Assembly (NCBI RefSeq): GCF_011386835.1
Contig: NC_088797.1
Coordinates: forward strand, 94,746,264-94,810,263
Direction of reading: 5' to 3'
DNA length: 64,000 nucleotides
Source: Chrysemys picta bellii
Lineage: Eukaryota; Chordata; Testudines; Emydidae
This document shows positions 34,526 through 45,721 of the stretch, piece after piece. A program made the position numbers and the translations under genes. The stretch's first letter is position 1. Each line of letters opens with the position of its first letter. Below the pieces are notes generated by a model that worked only from the letters and a program-made list of their open reading frames with translations, did not search any database and was not told the origin of the DNA.

Positions 34526-36721
34526 ATGGCTGGAATTGAAGAACTACGAACCCAGTTTGCTGAACTTCAGCGCAGATTATCAGACCAAGCGGAGGCATTA
34601 CAGCAAGCTAGAACTGAACAGAGAGAAGCCTTATCGCTGGCCAAGGCAGTAATAGACCAACAGACAGCAGAAGCTAAGAAACCCCCTACTATTTATGTCC
34701 CACGGGAGCGGAAGGTCACGGAGTTTGGTGGCTTCCCGACTAGACCAGGAGACATTACAGTAGAGGAGTGGGTCAAGTCTGTGAAGGCGGCTCTGCGTGT
34801 GCTAAGAGTACCTGAAGAAGATCATGTGGACTTCATAGAGGAGCACCTCAAGGGCCAGGCCAAAGCCACAGTAAAGTTCATGGCAGTGGCAGACAAGAAA
34901 GATGTGGAAAAGGTATTTGAACTCCTCCGAGAAGTGTATGGAGACAAGGTACCTATTGGAACCCGACTAAAGGAGTTTTTTGAGAAAAAGCAGGAGCCTG
35001 GTGAAACTGTCCGGGCATACGCATATGACCTCCAGGAGAGAATGAGCAAAGTGGAGCGGCGAGACCCTCAGCGAGTTCCAGACCCAGATACGGTTCTGAA
35101 AGAGCAGTTGGTGCTGGGGCTTCATGACGACTCCCTCCAACGTGAAATGAAAAGGAGGTTTAAAGAACAGCCCAGTAAGAAGTTCCATGAACTCATGCAG
35201 GCTGCCATTATGTGGTCAGAAGAAGAGGAAGTTCCTGTGGCAGAGGCGGCCAAGCCTAACCCCCATACACGAAGTGGGGGCCTAGTGAATGCAGCTGCTG
35301 GGGAAAAGGCCCTGCCCCAAACAGAGCTAACATTGGAAAGCTTAAGTGAAGCTGTCCAAAAACTGGCGGTCCAACAGGGGGAGATACTGAAAGTAATGAC
35401 TGAGTTGATGAAAGAAAAAAATCCCATTAGTATGCCAAAGTATCCAAGGGCACCGGGATCCCGAAGAGCCCCACTGAAGGACGAGCTGGGAAGATACATT
35501 TGTTACACTTGTGAAAGGCCAGGACATACTAGCCGAGAATATCCACTGAGAAGGAGAACAGAGTCCCAGGCACTCGAAACCAATGGGGCACCAGGAGCAA
35601 GTGGTCCATGTACAATAGAAGGCCAAGCAGTGGCAGAAGGATTCCTAGGCCTGTCCTTCATGGAAAATCCCTCTGCATATAGTGTTGAGAGGAACATGGG
35701 CAGTGCCAGCATATCTAGCGATTTCTGTAAGCGAGCATTTGGAGACTGTCTAACTGCTGAAGTATGTATAGCAGGGGTGAAGACCAGATGTTTGTTAGAT
35801 ACTGGCTCAGAAGTCACCACCATTACTGAGTCACATTTTCAAAAATATTTGAAGGACAAGGACCTGACCATGCACAGCACACGATTTGTACGTCTAACAG
35901 CTGTTAATGGACTGGCAATCCCAGTGGTGGGGTGCCTTGAAGCAGACATAGAGTATATGGGCCAGACTCTGCCAGGAAAATGCATCTTCATCCTGAAAGA
36001 CAAAGCCTCAAAAGGGAGCCATATAGGAGAAGGAGTCCCAGGGATTCTAGGGATGAACATCATTAGTGAGCTGAAGGAGCTACTCTTACCAGGAAAAGGG
36101 ACCAGGAGGATGAACTGTCATGAGCAGTCTATGAAGAATGCTGTGCTGAGTAAAGTACTGGCTCGAGAGGAGAGGCAGAGTCTTTCCCTGGGCCCCACAA
36201 GGCATATGGGAAATGTTAAAGTGGGCAGAGAACGGAAGACCATTATTCCTCCTTGGAGAGGGAAGATCCTTGACGAACACAGCTGTGTACCAGGAAATGA
36301 GCTGCAGGTGACGAAGGAGAAGGGAGGACGAGTTACCTTTTTTCAAGAAAGATGTGATGGGAGACTGCCAGTTCCAGTTCAAGCGGCACGTCAAGGGCTG
36401 ATTCCTGCACATGTGGCTAACATAAGGGCGTTGCCAGAGAAGCATCAAGAAGTCTTTTCTAAGAATGAGGTGACCAATTATGATGACCAGGTCAAAGGTC
36501 ACCATGACAGGCTGAAGACAGCCTGGAAAGTTGCTCTCAGTACAACTAAAGACACAGCCCAAAGTAGAAAAAGGACTTATGATAGCAAGTCCAGTAGGGC
36601 TCTCATCAGATCTGGTGACTGTGTACCACTTCGTAGCCGTAGACGCCGGAGATGTAATAAAATACAGGACAAATGGAAGCCAAATCCCCCCACTGTGGTC
36701 AACCACAGCAGGGTTGTATAA
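34526..36721 (+). CDS. Gypsy Gag-protease-(integrase tail) deletion-fusion ORF
   Basis: 731 codons from an ATG in a strong Kozak context (ACCATGG) to TAA. An N-terminal coiled coil (residues about 5-45) precedes a Ty3/Gypsy Gag capsid region (about 65-235). A zinc knuckle C326-x2-C329-x4-H334-x4 follows, but its last Cys is Tyr at 339. A retroviral-type aspartic protease carries its catalytic D425-T-G and ends near 'GILGMNIISE'. After about residue 640-660 the sequence jumps from the linker that should precede reverse transcriptase to the basic C-terminal part of integrase ('RKRTYDSKS...GDCVPL'), without losing frame. RT, RNase H and the integrase core are absent. It could still make Gag and protease, but not copy itself. 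The alternative, a domesticated gag gene, is not favoured because the LTRs and TSD are fresh. Confidence 0.85.
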   Translation: MAGIEELRTQFAELQRRLSDQAEALQQARTEQREALSLAKAVIDQQTAEAKKPPTIYVPRERKVTEFGGFPTRPGDITVEEWVKSVKAALRVLRVPEEDHVDFIEEHLKGQAKATVKFMAVADKKDVEKVFELLREVYGDKVPIGTRLKEFFEKKQEPGETVRAYAYDLQERMSKVERRDPQRVPDPDTVLKEQLVLGLHDDSLQREMKRRFKEQPSKKFHELMQAAIMWSEEEEVPVAEAAKPNPHTRSGGLVNAAAGEKALPQTELTLESLSEAVQKLAVQQGEILKVMTELMKEKNPISMPKYPRAPGSRRAPLKDELGRYICYTCERPGHTSREYPLRRRTESQALETNGAPGASGPCTIEGQAVAEGFLGLSFMENPSAYSVERNMGSASISSDFCKRAFGDCLTAEVCIAGVKTRCLLDTGSEVTTITESHFQKYLKDKDLTMHSTRFVRLTAVNGLAIPVVGCLEADIEYMGQTLPGKCIFILKDKASKGSHIGEGVPGILGMNIISELKELLLPGKGTRRMNCHEQSMKNAVLSKVLAREERQSLSLGPTRHMGNVKVGRERKTIIPPWRGKILDEHSCVPGNELQVTKEKGGRVTFFQERCDGRLPVPVQAARQGLIPAHVANIRALPEKHQEVFSKNEVTNYDDQVKGHHDRLKTAWKVALSTTKDTAQSRKRTYDSKSSRALIRSGDCVPLRSRRRRRCNKIQDKWKPNPPTVVNHSRVV

Positions 36722-36729
36722 AATGTATA

Positions 36730-37051
36730 AAATTGTATAAAATGATCAGTGGGTCAGGGAGGTGCCCAGTGCAAAGAGAGTACCCCGGAGTGGGGACACC
36801 CTAGCCCCTGTCCTGGGTGACCACAGCAGGGTTGGGGGTCGAGCCCCCCAGGAATCCTGGGCCCAGCCTTGTCGGGGTTTACGAGGACTCTGCCAGACAG
36901 GAGAGTGGAAGGGGAGTCCTCAAGGGCAGAGAGGCTTCTGGGTAAAGGAAGTGGGAGCGAGGACTCGGATCCTTTCGCCAGCCCACTTCACCGGGGTAGT
37001 GCAGAAGCCAGGAAAGTTCCCCACAATAGCGGGACCATTCCCCCGCTTACA
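36730..37051 (+). repeat. Truncated 3' LTR of the Gypsy element
   Basis: The last 322 bp of the LTR, 321/322 identical to 34,104-34,425. The first about 1,000 bp and the polypurine tract are missing. The junction lies in a triplicated TGTATAAAA motif (36,715-36,740), suggesting a microhomology-mediated deletion. Confidence 0.88.
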
Positions 37052-37234
37052 CAAACACACACACTCAGTTCACTGTTTACAGGCAGCTTCCTAGAGACAG
37101 GAGTAAAATTTCTTATTACTGAAAGGACTTCTGTGATTTAACAGTTAAGCTGTAAGGGTTGTTTGAAATTCCAGGTCACCATTTTGAACTCCATGTGGTG
37201 ATGGGGAGGGGAATGGGGGAGGCCAAGGCAGGGC

Positions 37235-37395
37235 CGCCGAGAGCGGGTTCGGGCCCCGGTGAAAAATAATTTCCGGGCCCCCCAGCAAGGGCGGACTGGC
37301 TAAACAGGGCCGATGAGGGAGGGGAGGAGGAAGCGGGGCCCCGGGCCCCCTTCTGGACCACTGGGCCCCAGTAATTTGTACGGCTTCCCCCCCAC
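37235..37395. repeat. GC-rich hAT-like repeat fragment
   Basis: A stretch with 'CAGGGCCGCCGAGAGCGGG' and repeated CGGGCCCC blocks, GC-rich against its surroundings. Resembles the start of a non-autonomous hAT; the right end was not defined. Confidence 0.4.
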
Positions 37396-37720
37396 ACACA
37401 TCAGCTCTGGGCTACTGTGATGCAATCTGCCAATAGTGGCCACATGCTGGTAGCTGAGGCTCATCATTTTTGTAATGCTTCTTAGAGCAGAAATCCTTCC
37501 CGTTCATGTGATAATAAACTGTGCATTTGAGTCATACACTTACCAGACTCGGGGGCAGTGTCTGTCTCCAGTGGATGTGCTGCTGGCTCGGTAGCAGGTT
37601 GTTCCAGGGGAGGGGAGGAAAGAGGGGAAAATCAAACACTCTTCCGAATAGGGACTGAGAATTTGCTGTTGATCCTGATCTAGAGCCTACTCTGGGACTG
37701 GTTCCATTTAAAAAGACACT

Positions 37721-38040
37721 TCAAACTTCGCACTGGGAACCTGCTGCGGGCTCCCCCAGTCCCCATGCTGGATTCAGGGGCCAACAGGGCACCACCCCGG
37801 CTGCCAGGACGTCATGAAGCATGATTGGCTCTGTGCTGGGTGCAGTGCCCAGAACCTGGTCAAAGCCATCATAAAATGGGCCTGGCATTGGCAAGTTGCC
37901 TGAGGTGTGGTTCTTGTCCCTGGTCTTCCAGCACTCACTCTTCAGCTTCTTAATATGCTCCCTGCACTGGTCACCTGTCTGGAAAACCTCACACAGAGCT
38001 GCCAGCTTTTTAGCTATCTCTGGTACACATGTAATTTCTG
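37721..38040 (-). pseudogene. Harbinger Myb/SANT-like protein relic, DNA-binding part
   Basis: The - strand frame contains 'QCREHIKKLKSECWKTRDKN' and then 'PFYDGFDQVLGTAPSTEP', the signature of the Myb/trihelix-like protein that accompanies PIF/Harbinger transposases. The frame upstream (above about 38,040) runs into an inserted palindrome-family repeat and the N-terminal helix region is degenerate. Interpreted as the N-terminal half of the relic whose C-terminal half is at 31,970-32,245. Confidence 0.65.
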
Positions 38041-38160
38041 GTTTCAGAGTAGCAGCCGTGTTAGTCTGTATCCGCAAAAAGAACAGGAGTACTTGTGGCA
38101 CCTTAAAGACTAACAAATTTATTAGAGCATAAGCTTTCGTGGACTACAGCCCACTTCCTG
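38038..38160. repeat. Palindrome-family repeat, half copy
   Basis: Contains 'GTAGCAGCCGTGTTAGTCTG', 'TTGTGGCACCTTAAAGACTA' and 'AGCATAAGCTTTCGTGG', the same series as the left arm at 49,891-50,018. Only one arm is present. Confidence 0.75.
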
Positions 38161-38690
38161 GTGCTTTTGCTGAAGTCCACAGTTTTACTGGCCTCACAAC
38201 AGAGATTCACCAAAATTTGGCTGTACTCCCTTCACCATGAAGCAGTTCGCTTGGCAAAAAGCTTGAGGGGATCATTCTTCATTGCAAACCCAGAGAGTGA
38301 TATGATCGTGTGCTTGCAGACCGGTGATCAGAACGGAATGGGTTAACACTGACCTGAGCTGCTGCCATTTCCCCAAGCGGGGAGAGGGTGACTTCCATTT
38401 TCATTAGAGTGGATTGGAGATTGTTGGGATAGAGAGGACTAAGGAAGTTGTCCCATGGAATTGTGGGATACTTCTGACAGACTACTGGGACACAAGTCAA
38501 AAGGAGTAGCGTCTACACTGCAAAGCAATAGAGCGAACCTTGAGTCCCAGCTTGACTTGTGCTCAGACCTTGTGGTGTCCTGTGAGCCTGGGTTTGAGTC
38601 CTGGGTTAGCACAATTGCAGCATAGATGCAAGGGGGGTTAGACTTGAGCCCAAGCTCAAGCATTACGCAGTGTAGACATACTGTAAGACA

Positions 38691-40691
38691 CTCACATTCC
38701 TGAGTTTTCTCAAAGCCTCCAAACTTGTACATAGTGTCAATAGTTCAGTGACCTTGTTTCTCAATTCTACTTCCTGCATTTCTTTAATCTGAGTTTTATA
38801 TTTTCTGCATTCCAGTTTCAATTCTGTGTTTTGTTTCACAAAAGCTCTGGTTAGTCACTGTTAACCCCATACCACCATACATCTTACCCTTTTCTTGCCA
38901 AAAAAGTGGCTTTCAAGCAGATTTGTCACTGCTTCAAGCAGATTGTGGCTTGTGAGGATGTTACATTGGGAAACCTGACATCAGCCTCAAGTAATCAATC
39001 TGTTTCTCTTCCACCGGAAGATTTCAAAACACTATATAAACATGCATTATTTTGGAATCAGAGCATTTGTGTGAGGTGTAATCCCACTTAACACAAGAGA
39101 AAAGGTGCAGGCAAGATTAATAACTAGTCCAAGGCTACACAGGAAGATTGTGGCAGAGGCCCAAATCCTCAAAGGTATTTGGGTGCCAATCTCCCATTGA
39201 ATGATCTGAGCCTAATTGACTTAAGTGGGGTTGCAGAGGGCAGCAAAAACGAATTACTTACTGTAAAGTAATTATTACACCATAGAGATTTTGAATTTCC
39301 TAGCTCACCAAACCCTGTTTTGTTCCTAATGAACTAACTGTTCTTTCTTTGCAATGCAACATTGTGAAGGATATCAAATAGGAAATAAGGTCTTGTACTT
39401 AAAGGGAAATCCAAGATTTCTATATGATAACAAAGAGTAGAAAGTCTAGGAACAAAGAATGCCAAAGATAGCATCCAGACAACAGGAAAGAGTTGGAAAG
39501 TCTGTCTTCTTTAAAGCACAGCCAGACAGTCTCTTCCTTGAAAAGTTATCAGTTAGCTTGAATATGCTAATCCTGCTATCCTTCCAGTAAATTCTATTTT
39601 GTCCTTTGGTTGTATATTTCTGAAGCTTGCTACTTAGTCCAAGTCATGTTCAATAACACACCAAGAGATATAAGGGAACTTAAGGTTACATGACATTCTT
39701 TTTCGCATCCTTTCCAATTCAGGAAGCTTTTTTCACATTTCACCACCACACCTTTATTTTTTCTAATGATAAATCTGTTATATTGAATTCAACTCAGGTG
39801 CATGCAAAGACTTGCTTTCTCAATCTGACTTTGGACTGCATAGCTACATCGTAGGTTCCTTCTTCCTTCTTATTAAAAAGCAATACAGTCCTTGGCAGGT
39901 GACTTCAGAAGAACTTCACTGAGGATTAGAAATAACATTTTCAAAAACACAGAAGTGACTTAGGAGTCCAAGTCCCACTTTCAAAAGTGATGTAGGCCCT
40001 GGGTCAAGCAATGTACCAATGAATCAAATAACATGCTGTAGTTGTTCCACTTCCAGGGAAGTCTCTGTACCCAGAGGTGGGAGCTGTATTTGTGTTGTAC
40101 AGATTTGTGATCTTAAACAATTGCTTGTACTTTTTTCCATTTAATTTACAGTTACCCTAATGATTTGTTTGAGAGTTCTCTTTTTCCCTACTGACAGCTA
40201 CTCTGTGACTGCACTACTAACACTAACATTTTAGGTGCCTTTTGGAGAAAAAACCCCCTCATTATTTTTGCGCTGAGCAGAGTTACTGTCTTATTAAGTG
40301 GCCTTACTCATTCTGCTACTGAAAAGTTTTGTAATTACATAAAGAAAAATATTGTCTGCAATTCTTGTCATTAAATTGGCAACAATTTTCTTCTGACCCC
40401 ACCGCTGAAAGATTTGACATTCTCAATTAGTTTCATGGCATTTAGCTATCAAATATACTCAGAGTATATTACCAGAAGAGTTATTCAAGCTGAGTGTCCT
40501 GTCTGGAATCTTCTGCCCAAACCAAACATTTTTCCTGGAAGTGTCCTTGAACTTGTGCTTCTTTTCCACCAGGGCCCTTTACTTCTGTGTTTACTGTAGC
40601 TTCTACATTGCAGTAGGTTGCAGCAATGCTTCTCTGCAGTTTGTACATTCTGGTGGAACATAAGAGAAAGTTACTCACCTTGTGCAGTAAT
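38691..40691. other. Intergenic, no gene seen
   Basis: A weak reversed MIR-like fragment may lie at 39,095-39,175. Otherwise nothing recognised. Confidence 0.5.
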
Positions 40692-40875
40692 TGAGGTTCT
40701 TCGAGATGGGTGTTCTTGTAGTGGTCAGGTGACAATGCGTCCCAGCACTGTTGATTGGAGATTTTCGGTAGTAGTGCCTGGTCGGGCTGCGCATGCACTG
40801 TAGCTGTCTCGCAGCACTGCTGGAGTCTCGTTCAGCGTGCACACAGCCCGACCCCCTCAGTTCCTTCTCTACCAT
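40692..40875. repeat. DIRS inverted terminal repeat (left)
   Basis: Matches the reverse complement of 46,030-46,215 with divergence; shared blocks include CTGTTGAT, ATTTTCGG, AGTGCCTG, TAGCTGTCT and GGCCCGACCCCCT/CAGCCCGACCCCCT. Confidence 0.85.
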
Positions 40876-40926
40876 AGAGTCCTAGTATCGAACTCCAAAG
40901 TAGGGGGAGGAGGGTGGGTAGTGGAG

Positions 40927-41031
40927 CACCCACAGGGCCACATATCTCAAAGAACCACAGTTACTGCATAAGGTGAGTAACCCTCTCTTCTTCAAGTGCT
41001 GTGCCTGTGGGTGCGCCAGTTCAGGTGAATG
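40927..41031. repeat. DIRS internal complementary region
   Basis: Its first part (through AAGGTGAGTAAC) is the inverse complement of the extreme left end (GTTACTCACCTTGTGCAGTA). Its second part (CTTCTTCAAGTGCTGTGCCT) matches the extreme right end in inverse orientation. This circularisation template is diagnostic of DIRS elements. Confidence 0.8.
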
Positions 41032-41097
41032 TAGAGCAGTGTCCTTTACAGCTGGGGGGACTTTGGAGTTATATGCATAGTGGAAGAGGAGAGGGCC

Positions 41098-42080
41098 TTA
41101 AGGCCTAGTATGGCATCTGCCGTGTGATCGCATAGTGATTGGTGAAAGTATGTTCTGATACCCATGTGGCAGCCCTTCAAATTTCTGAAATAGTACATTG
41201 TACAGGAATGCAATGGATGTTGCCATGGCCTGCGTAGAGTGGGATCTGATCCCTATCGGGGGTTCCGTCTTATTTGTTCGGTAACACAAGTGAATGCAGC
41301 TCAATACCTGGTAACACAAATGAATGCAGCTCAATATCCACTTTAAAAGCCTCTGTTTGGGTATGGCAGCCCCTTTGGACCATTCCGTCATCAAGGTAAA
41401 GAGCCTTGTGAATTTACGGAAAGATTTCATTCTGTCTAGGTAGAAGGCTATCACTTACCTAACATCCAGGATGCGTAATGCTGCTTCCTGTGAATTTTTG
41501 TGAGGTTTAGGGTAGAATATAGGGAGATGAATAGATTGGTTAATGTGGAAGGTTGCCAATTTGGGAAGGAATTTCAGGTGACGTCACAGTGTGACCTTGT
41601 CTCTGAAGATCATGTATGGTGGATTGGCCATCAGTGCGTTTACCTCGCTAACCCTTCTCGCAGATGTGATAGCTGCCAGGAATGCTAGCTTCATGGACAT
41701 GTGTAGTAAGGAGCAGGTAGCCAGAGGCTAAAAACAGAGGTCTCATGAGTCCCTTGAGGACAAGGTTTAGGTCACGTGGGAGTGGGTAAGTGAACATCAG
41801 GGTGGAGATTCTGGAGGCCAGCTAGAAAATGTTTTGTAGTTGGATGTGTAAATATCGAGAATCTGCTGATCTTCTCATGGAAAGTGTTGATCATCGCGAG
41901 GTGTACCTTGATAGAGCTTAAGGACAGGCCTGAGTTCTTCAGTTCTAAAAGGTACTCTAGCACCATAGGTAGGGGTGTGAGCTGGGGGTTAGGCTGTTTG
42001 GTTAGGCTCCATGTGGAAAACCATTTCCATTTTTGCAGGTAAGTATTGCGTGTGAATTCATGTCTGCTGTTCAATAACAC
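41098..42080 (-). pseudogene. DIRS tyrosine recombinase remnant
   Basis: The N-terminal SAM-like domain lies at 42,080-41,772: 'NTYLQKWKWFSTW' and 'LLELKNSGLSLSSIKVHLA' resemble phage-integrase N-domains of DIRS elements. The C-terminal piece, at 41,454-41,098, holds 'IRSHSTQAMA', where the H-x-x-R box of tyrosine recombinases has Gln instead of Arg. A 31-bp tandem duplication (about 41,280-41,337) repeats 'CIHLCY'. Frames are not continuous between the two. Confidence 0.8.
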
Positions 42081-42339
42081 GTTTGACTTGTTCTGAACAG
42101 GTTAACTCATGTAAATGGAACCACGGAGGAGCCATGTTTTCAAATGGAGTTTCTCCAAGTCAGGTGTAGGATCCGACTGTTGGCTTGTGAAAGAAGATCT
42201 GCTCTCATTGGGAGAGTTCATGGGGCATGAACAGACATATGCAGCAGGTAGTGGTACCAGGTCTGTCTGGGCCATGCTGAAGCAATCATGATGATCTTGG
42301 CCTTGTCTTCCTGGATCTTGCGTTGTAGTGGGATTCAGG

Positions 42340-42412
42340 GAAATGCATACATGAGTGTCCTCTCCCATGTGAAGGCATCCATGAGTGTCCTCTCCCATGT
42401 GAAGGCATCCCC
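42340..42412. repeat. Short tandem duplication inside DIRS
   Basis: A 30-bp unit (TGAGTGTCCTCTCCCATGTG + AAGGCATCCA) occurs twice in tandem, nearly identical. Confidence 0.85.
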
Positions 42413-42581
42413 CAAAGATCAGGGCCCTAATCTCACCCTGGAACAGAATAGGGGACATTTGTGGTTCTGTGCTGTGGCGAATAAATCAATTGAGGGAAAC
42501 CCCCATTGATGGAATATCTGTTGTAGCACAGCAGGATTCATTTTCCACTCATGCTCCTGGGAAAGCCTTCTACTTAGTGTG

Positions 42582-43906
42582 TCAGCTGCGGTGTTTTGGC
42601 ATCCTGGAAGGTAGGAAGCTGAAATGTCGATGTGGTGGATGGATACACCAATTCCATAGCCTCATGGACTCTGTGCATAGGGAATGGGATCGGGCGCCCC
42701 CTTGTCTGTTAATGTAGAACATGCACATGACATTGTCTGTCAGCACCCATATTGATTTGTTCCTTATGAGTGGTAGAAAGTGGAGGCAGGCATTCCTTAC
42801 TGCTCTGAATTCTAGCACGTTTATGTGGAGGCGTGTCTCCGATGGTGACCACCTGCCTTGTACTGTGTGGAGATCTAGGTGTGCCCCCCAGCCCAGTAGG
42901 GAAGCATCTGTTGTGATCATGATTGAGGGAGGTCTTTGGTGAAAGGCGATCCCTTCACAGAGGTTTCTTGGGTCTTGCCCACCACTGTAGGGATGCTAGA
43001 ACCTTTGGTGTTACCATTATGTGGAGGCTGTGTTTGGTCGGCTTGTATACTGAATTCAGCCAGCCCTGTAGACACTGCATGTGTAATTGGGCATGCTTTA
43101 CCACAAATGCGGTGGTGGCCATGTGTCCAGTGGTTGTAGACAGGTCCTTGCCATGATTTGTGGGCAGATGGAGATGGTGTCTATGAGATGTTTTATGGCC
43201 TGAAATCTGGCCTGAGGTAGAAATGCTCTGGCTTGAACTGAGTCCACGTGTGCTCCGATGAAGTCTAGATGTTGTGTGGGTACCAATGTTGACTTCTGGA
43301 TGTTCAGTTGCAACCCCAGTTTTAGGAAGAGGGAGATGGTCAGTTGTGTGATTGTTTCTGTCTCTGTATATGTGTCCTTTGAGAAGACAATCATCTAGGT
43401 ATCGAAAAAATATGACCCCTTGTTTGCACAGGTGAGCTGCGATTACTGCAAGGGTTTTGGAGAATACTTTCAGTGCAGTAGACAGGCCGAATGGAAGTAC
43501 TCTGTATTGAAAATGGCAGTGTCTCACTGTGAATCTGAGAAATCATCTGTGAGCAGGATGTATAGTAATGTAGAAATATGCATCTTGTAAATCAAGGGCT
43601 GAAAACCAGTCCCCCCATTCCAGCATGGGGATAATTGTGCCTAAGGTGACCATCTTGAGTTTTTGGGAGCGTATGAATTTGTTGATTTTTTTGTAGGTCT
43701 TGTATCGGGCGCCATCCACCACTTTTCTTCTGGGTCAGGAAATAGTGGGAATAAAAACCATTCCCTCTGTATTGTATTGGTACTGGTGCCACATGCGATC
43801 TAATTCCAGTCTTAAAATGTGCTTGTGAGAAGGGTCCCTGAAGAGGGATGGGGAAGGGGTGGGGTAGGATAGAGAGGCAAGAAGTAAAGGGGAGGGAATA
43901 GCCCAA
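42582..43906 (-). pseudogene. DIRS reverse transcriptase-RNase H remnant
   Basis: Reading down the - strand: 'KKSGGWRPIQDL' (fingers, about 43,740-43,690), 'YRVLPFGLSTALKVFSKTLA' (about 43,505-43,445) and the catalytic YLDD (43,390-43,401). The RNase H follows, with 'ITTDASLLGWGAHL' (about 42,920-42,880), 'INVLEFRAV' and 'VLTDN'. At least three frame breaks interrupt it (near 43,590, 43,390 and 42,950), so no active enzyme is expected. Confidence 0.87.
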
Positions 43907-44426
43907 TCGTACTATTTCTAAGACCCAATGGTTTTGTGTAATGTGCTCCCACGCCTGGTAAAAGTGATGCAGGTGGTGACCAAGTGGTGTAAAAGGGAGG
44001 CTTCGACCAAGCCTTCAAAACAGTATCAGCAACTTCCAGGGAGGCCTGTAGGGCCATCCTGGTGACTAATTGTCCTTTGATGAGCACAGATTTGATTTGT
44101 GCTCTCTTGTCCTCAAAGAGATCCAAGGTAAACTCAAAAAGTTTTCCATAATTGTCGTAATCATATTTAGCTAGGAGGGCACTATAGTTGGCAATCCAGA
44201 ATTGTAACGTTGAGGATATGTAGACCTTGCCACCAAAGAGGTCCAGTCGCCTGTGGTCTTTGTCTCATGATGTAGAGCGGTGTTGAGTTTGTTTGGCCCA
44301 GTGGTTAGCTGCTTCAACCACTAGAGAATTTGGTTGTGAGTTGGAAAACAGGAAGTCCATTCCTTTGGCTGGCACATAATATTTTCCATCTGCCCATGTG
44401 CATGTTGGAAGGGTGGTGGTAGGAGT

Positions 44427-45721
44427 CTACCAGACTGTTTCCGCAGGGTCAAGGATGGCATCGTTTATGGGTAGAGCAATTTTCGATGAAGAGGATGGTT
44501 GCAAGATTTTTAACAGCTTATGCTGATTTTCTTGGACTTCTTCTAGGGGAATGTCCTGACTAATTGCTATGCATTTGAATAACTCCTGGAATTGTTTAAA
44601 GTCATCAGCCAGTGTGGGTGGAGGTGACATAATGGTTTCATCAGGAGAGGAAGAAGAATTGTGTGCAATGGACACTTCCTCAGAACCAGTTTCTTCCTCT
44701 GGTTCCTTGACCATCTCCTCCATGGCTACTAATGTCATAGGAACTGGAGATACCAGAGGGGATCAGAGCTCTCCTCTACATGGCGAGAATGTTTGATTAT
44801 AATGGGCTTTGTATGCTGCCCCTGGGTCCCATGGGGAATGCCATGGGAGGACCCATCCATGGTGGGCTGTACCATGGGTAGTGAGGTTGTGCCTGATGGT
44901 CTTTAGGTTGCAGTGTCTCCCCAGTAGATTTATGTTGAGGTGTGGGGGAGCATTGTGGTGAAAAGACTCCATCCTCTTGGTCCTTTGTCACTGTCACTCA
45001 ACACTGATGGTGCCGTAGGCGATGTTGGTTGTGTGAGGACTGGTGGTCCTTCTGTGTCGAGGAGAGGTGATTGGGGGCACAGACGCAACAGTGATGTCTT
45101 TCTGCGTTAAAAATTGTTGTGATGTTGGTGGATGTGACATGATGTTTTATCTGTGTCAGTCAGGTGTTTAGTCAGCTTCTGTTTCACTTTTGTTGGGGTC
45201 GGTGGGCCCATTGCGGTGCTGTCTGTCAGCACTGAGCAAGGCAGAGGCATCATGGTCATAATTGGCACTGGTGGAGGTTGCATGGTCGGTGCTGTATCCG
45301 ATGTGGTCGTCGGTATGGTCGGTGCCGAGGAGACATGGCATGGTTCGTGTCTCGACTCCTTGCTCTTATTTATGACGTGGCTAGTGCTGGGGAAGTCATA
45401 CGTACTGACTCTCAGGGTCATCGGCACCAATAGTAACGACCTCGCAGGGCACTGTTTCTTTCTGTGCGGTTCCCTTTGCGGAGCGGTTGAGGCTTGCTTC
45501 CTTTTTTCTTGAGAGGATGGAGCCATGCTCTTGGTTGGTTCAGGCCGAGTTGGTGAGCACTTGGGAGAAGGCTTTGGGGTGTCCTTTTCTGATCCTAGTT
45601 GGAGCAATTTTTCCATAAGGATAATTTTGAGACAGAAATCCTGGTCGCGCCGGGCTCTTGCCTTCAAGTTGTTGCAATGGGTGCACTTGGATGGTATGTG
45701 TGTCTCTCTGAAGCATCTCAT
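44427..45721 (-). pseudogene. DIRS Gag-like ORF1 remnant
   Basis: Two open pieces on the - strand. 45,721-45,107 starts 'MRCFRETHIPSKCTHCNNLK', with a Cys-x2-Cys knuckle-like motif, then a Lys/Pro/Ser-rich stretch. 44,738-44,427 is acidic ('EEMVKEPEEETGSEEV') and followed by 'FKQFQELFKCIA'. The order and character match ORF1 of vertebrate DIRS elements, but there is no strong domain signature. Separated by frameshifts and stops. Confidence 0.6.

Larger units (their letters stand above)
33104..37051 (+). mobile_element. Ty3/Gypsy LTR retrotransposon, internally deleted, with 4-bp TSD
   Basis: The 5' LTR starts TGTAAGGGG and ends CCCCGCTTACA (33,104-34,425, 1,322 bp). The 3' LTR retains only the last 322 bp (36,730-37,051), differing from the 5' copy at one base (G at 34,351, A at 36,977). 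The flanks CAAA at 33,100-33,103 and 37,052-37,055 form a target duplication. A primer binding site follows the 5' LTR. The interior carries Gag, protease and an integrase tail but no reverse transcriptase, RNase H or integrase core. It is therefore non-autonomous. The high LTR identity suggests a fairly recent insertion. Confidence 0.9.
29368..38690. mobile_element. Decayed PIF/Harbinger transposon, split by a nested Gypsy element
   Basis: Left end near 29,368 (CAGGGCATGTCTACACTGCA) and right end near 38,690 (GCAGTGTAGACATACTGTA) are inverted and typical of the Harbinger-like family here. Between them lie a + strand transposase relic (about 29,880-30,960) and two - strand pieces of the usual second Harbinger protein (Myb/SANT-like): the C-terminal part at about 32,240-31,970 and the DNA-binding part at about 38,040-37,780. 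The Gypsy insertion at 33,104-37,051 separates them. Joining these into one element is inference; several smaller repeats are also inserted. Confidence 0.55.
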
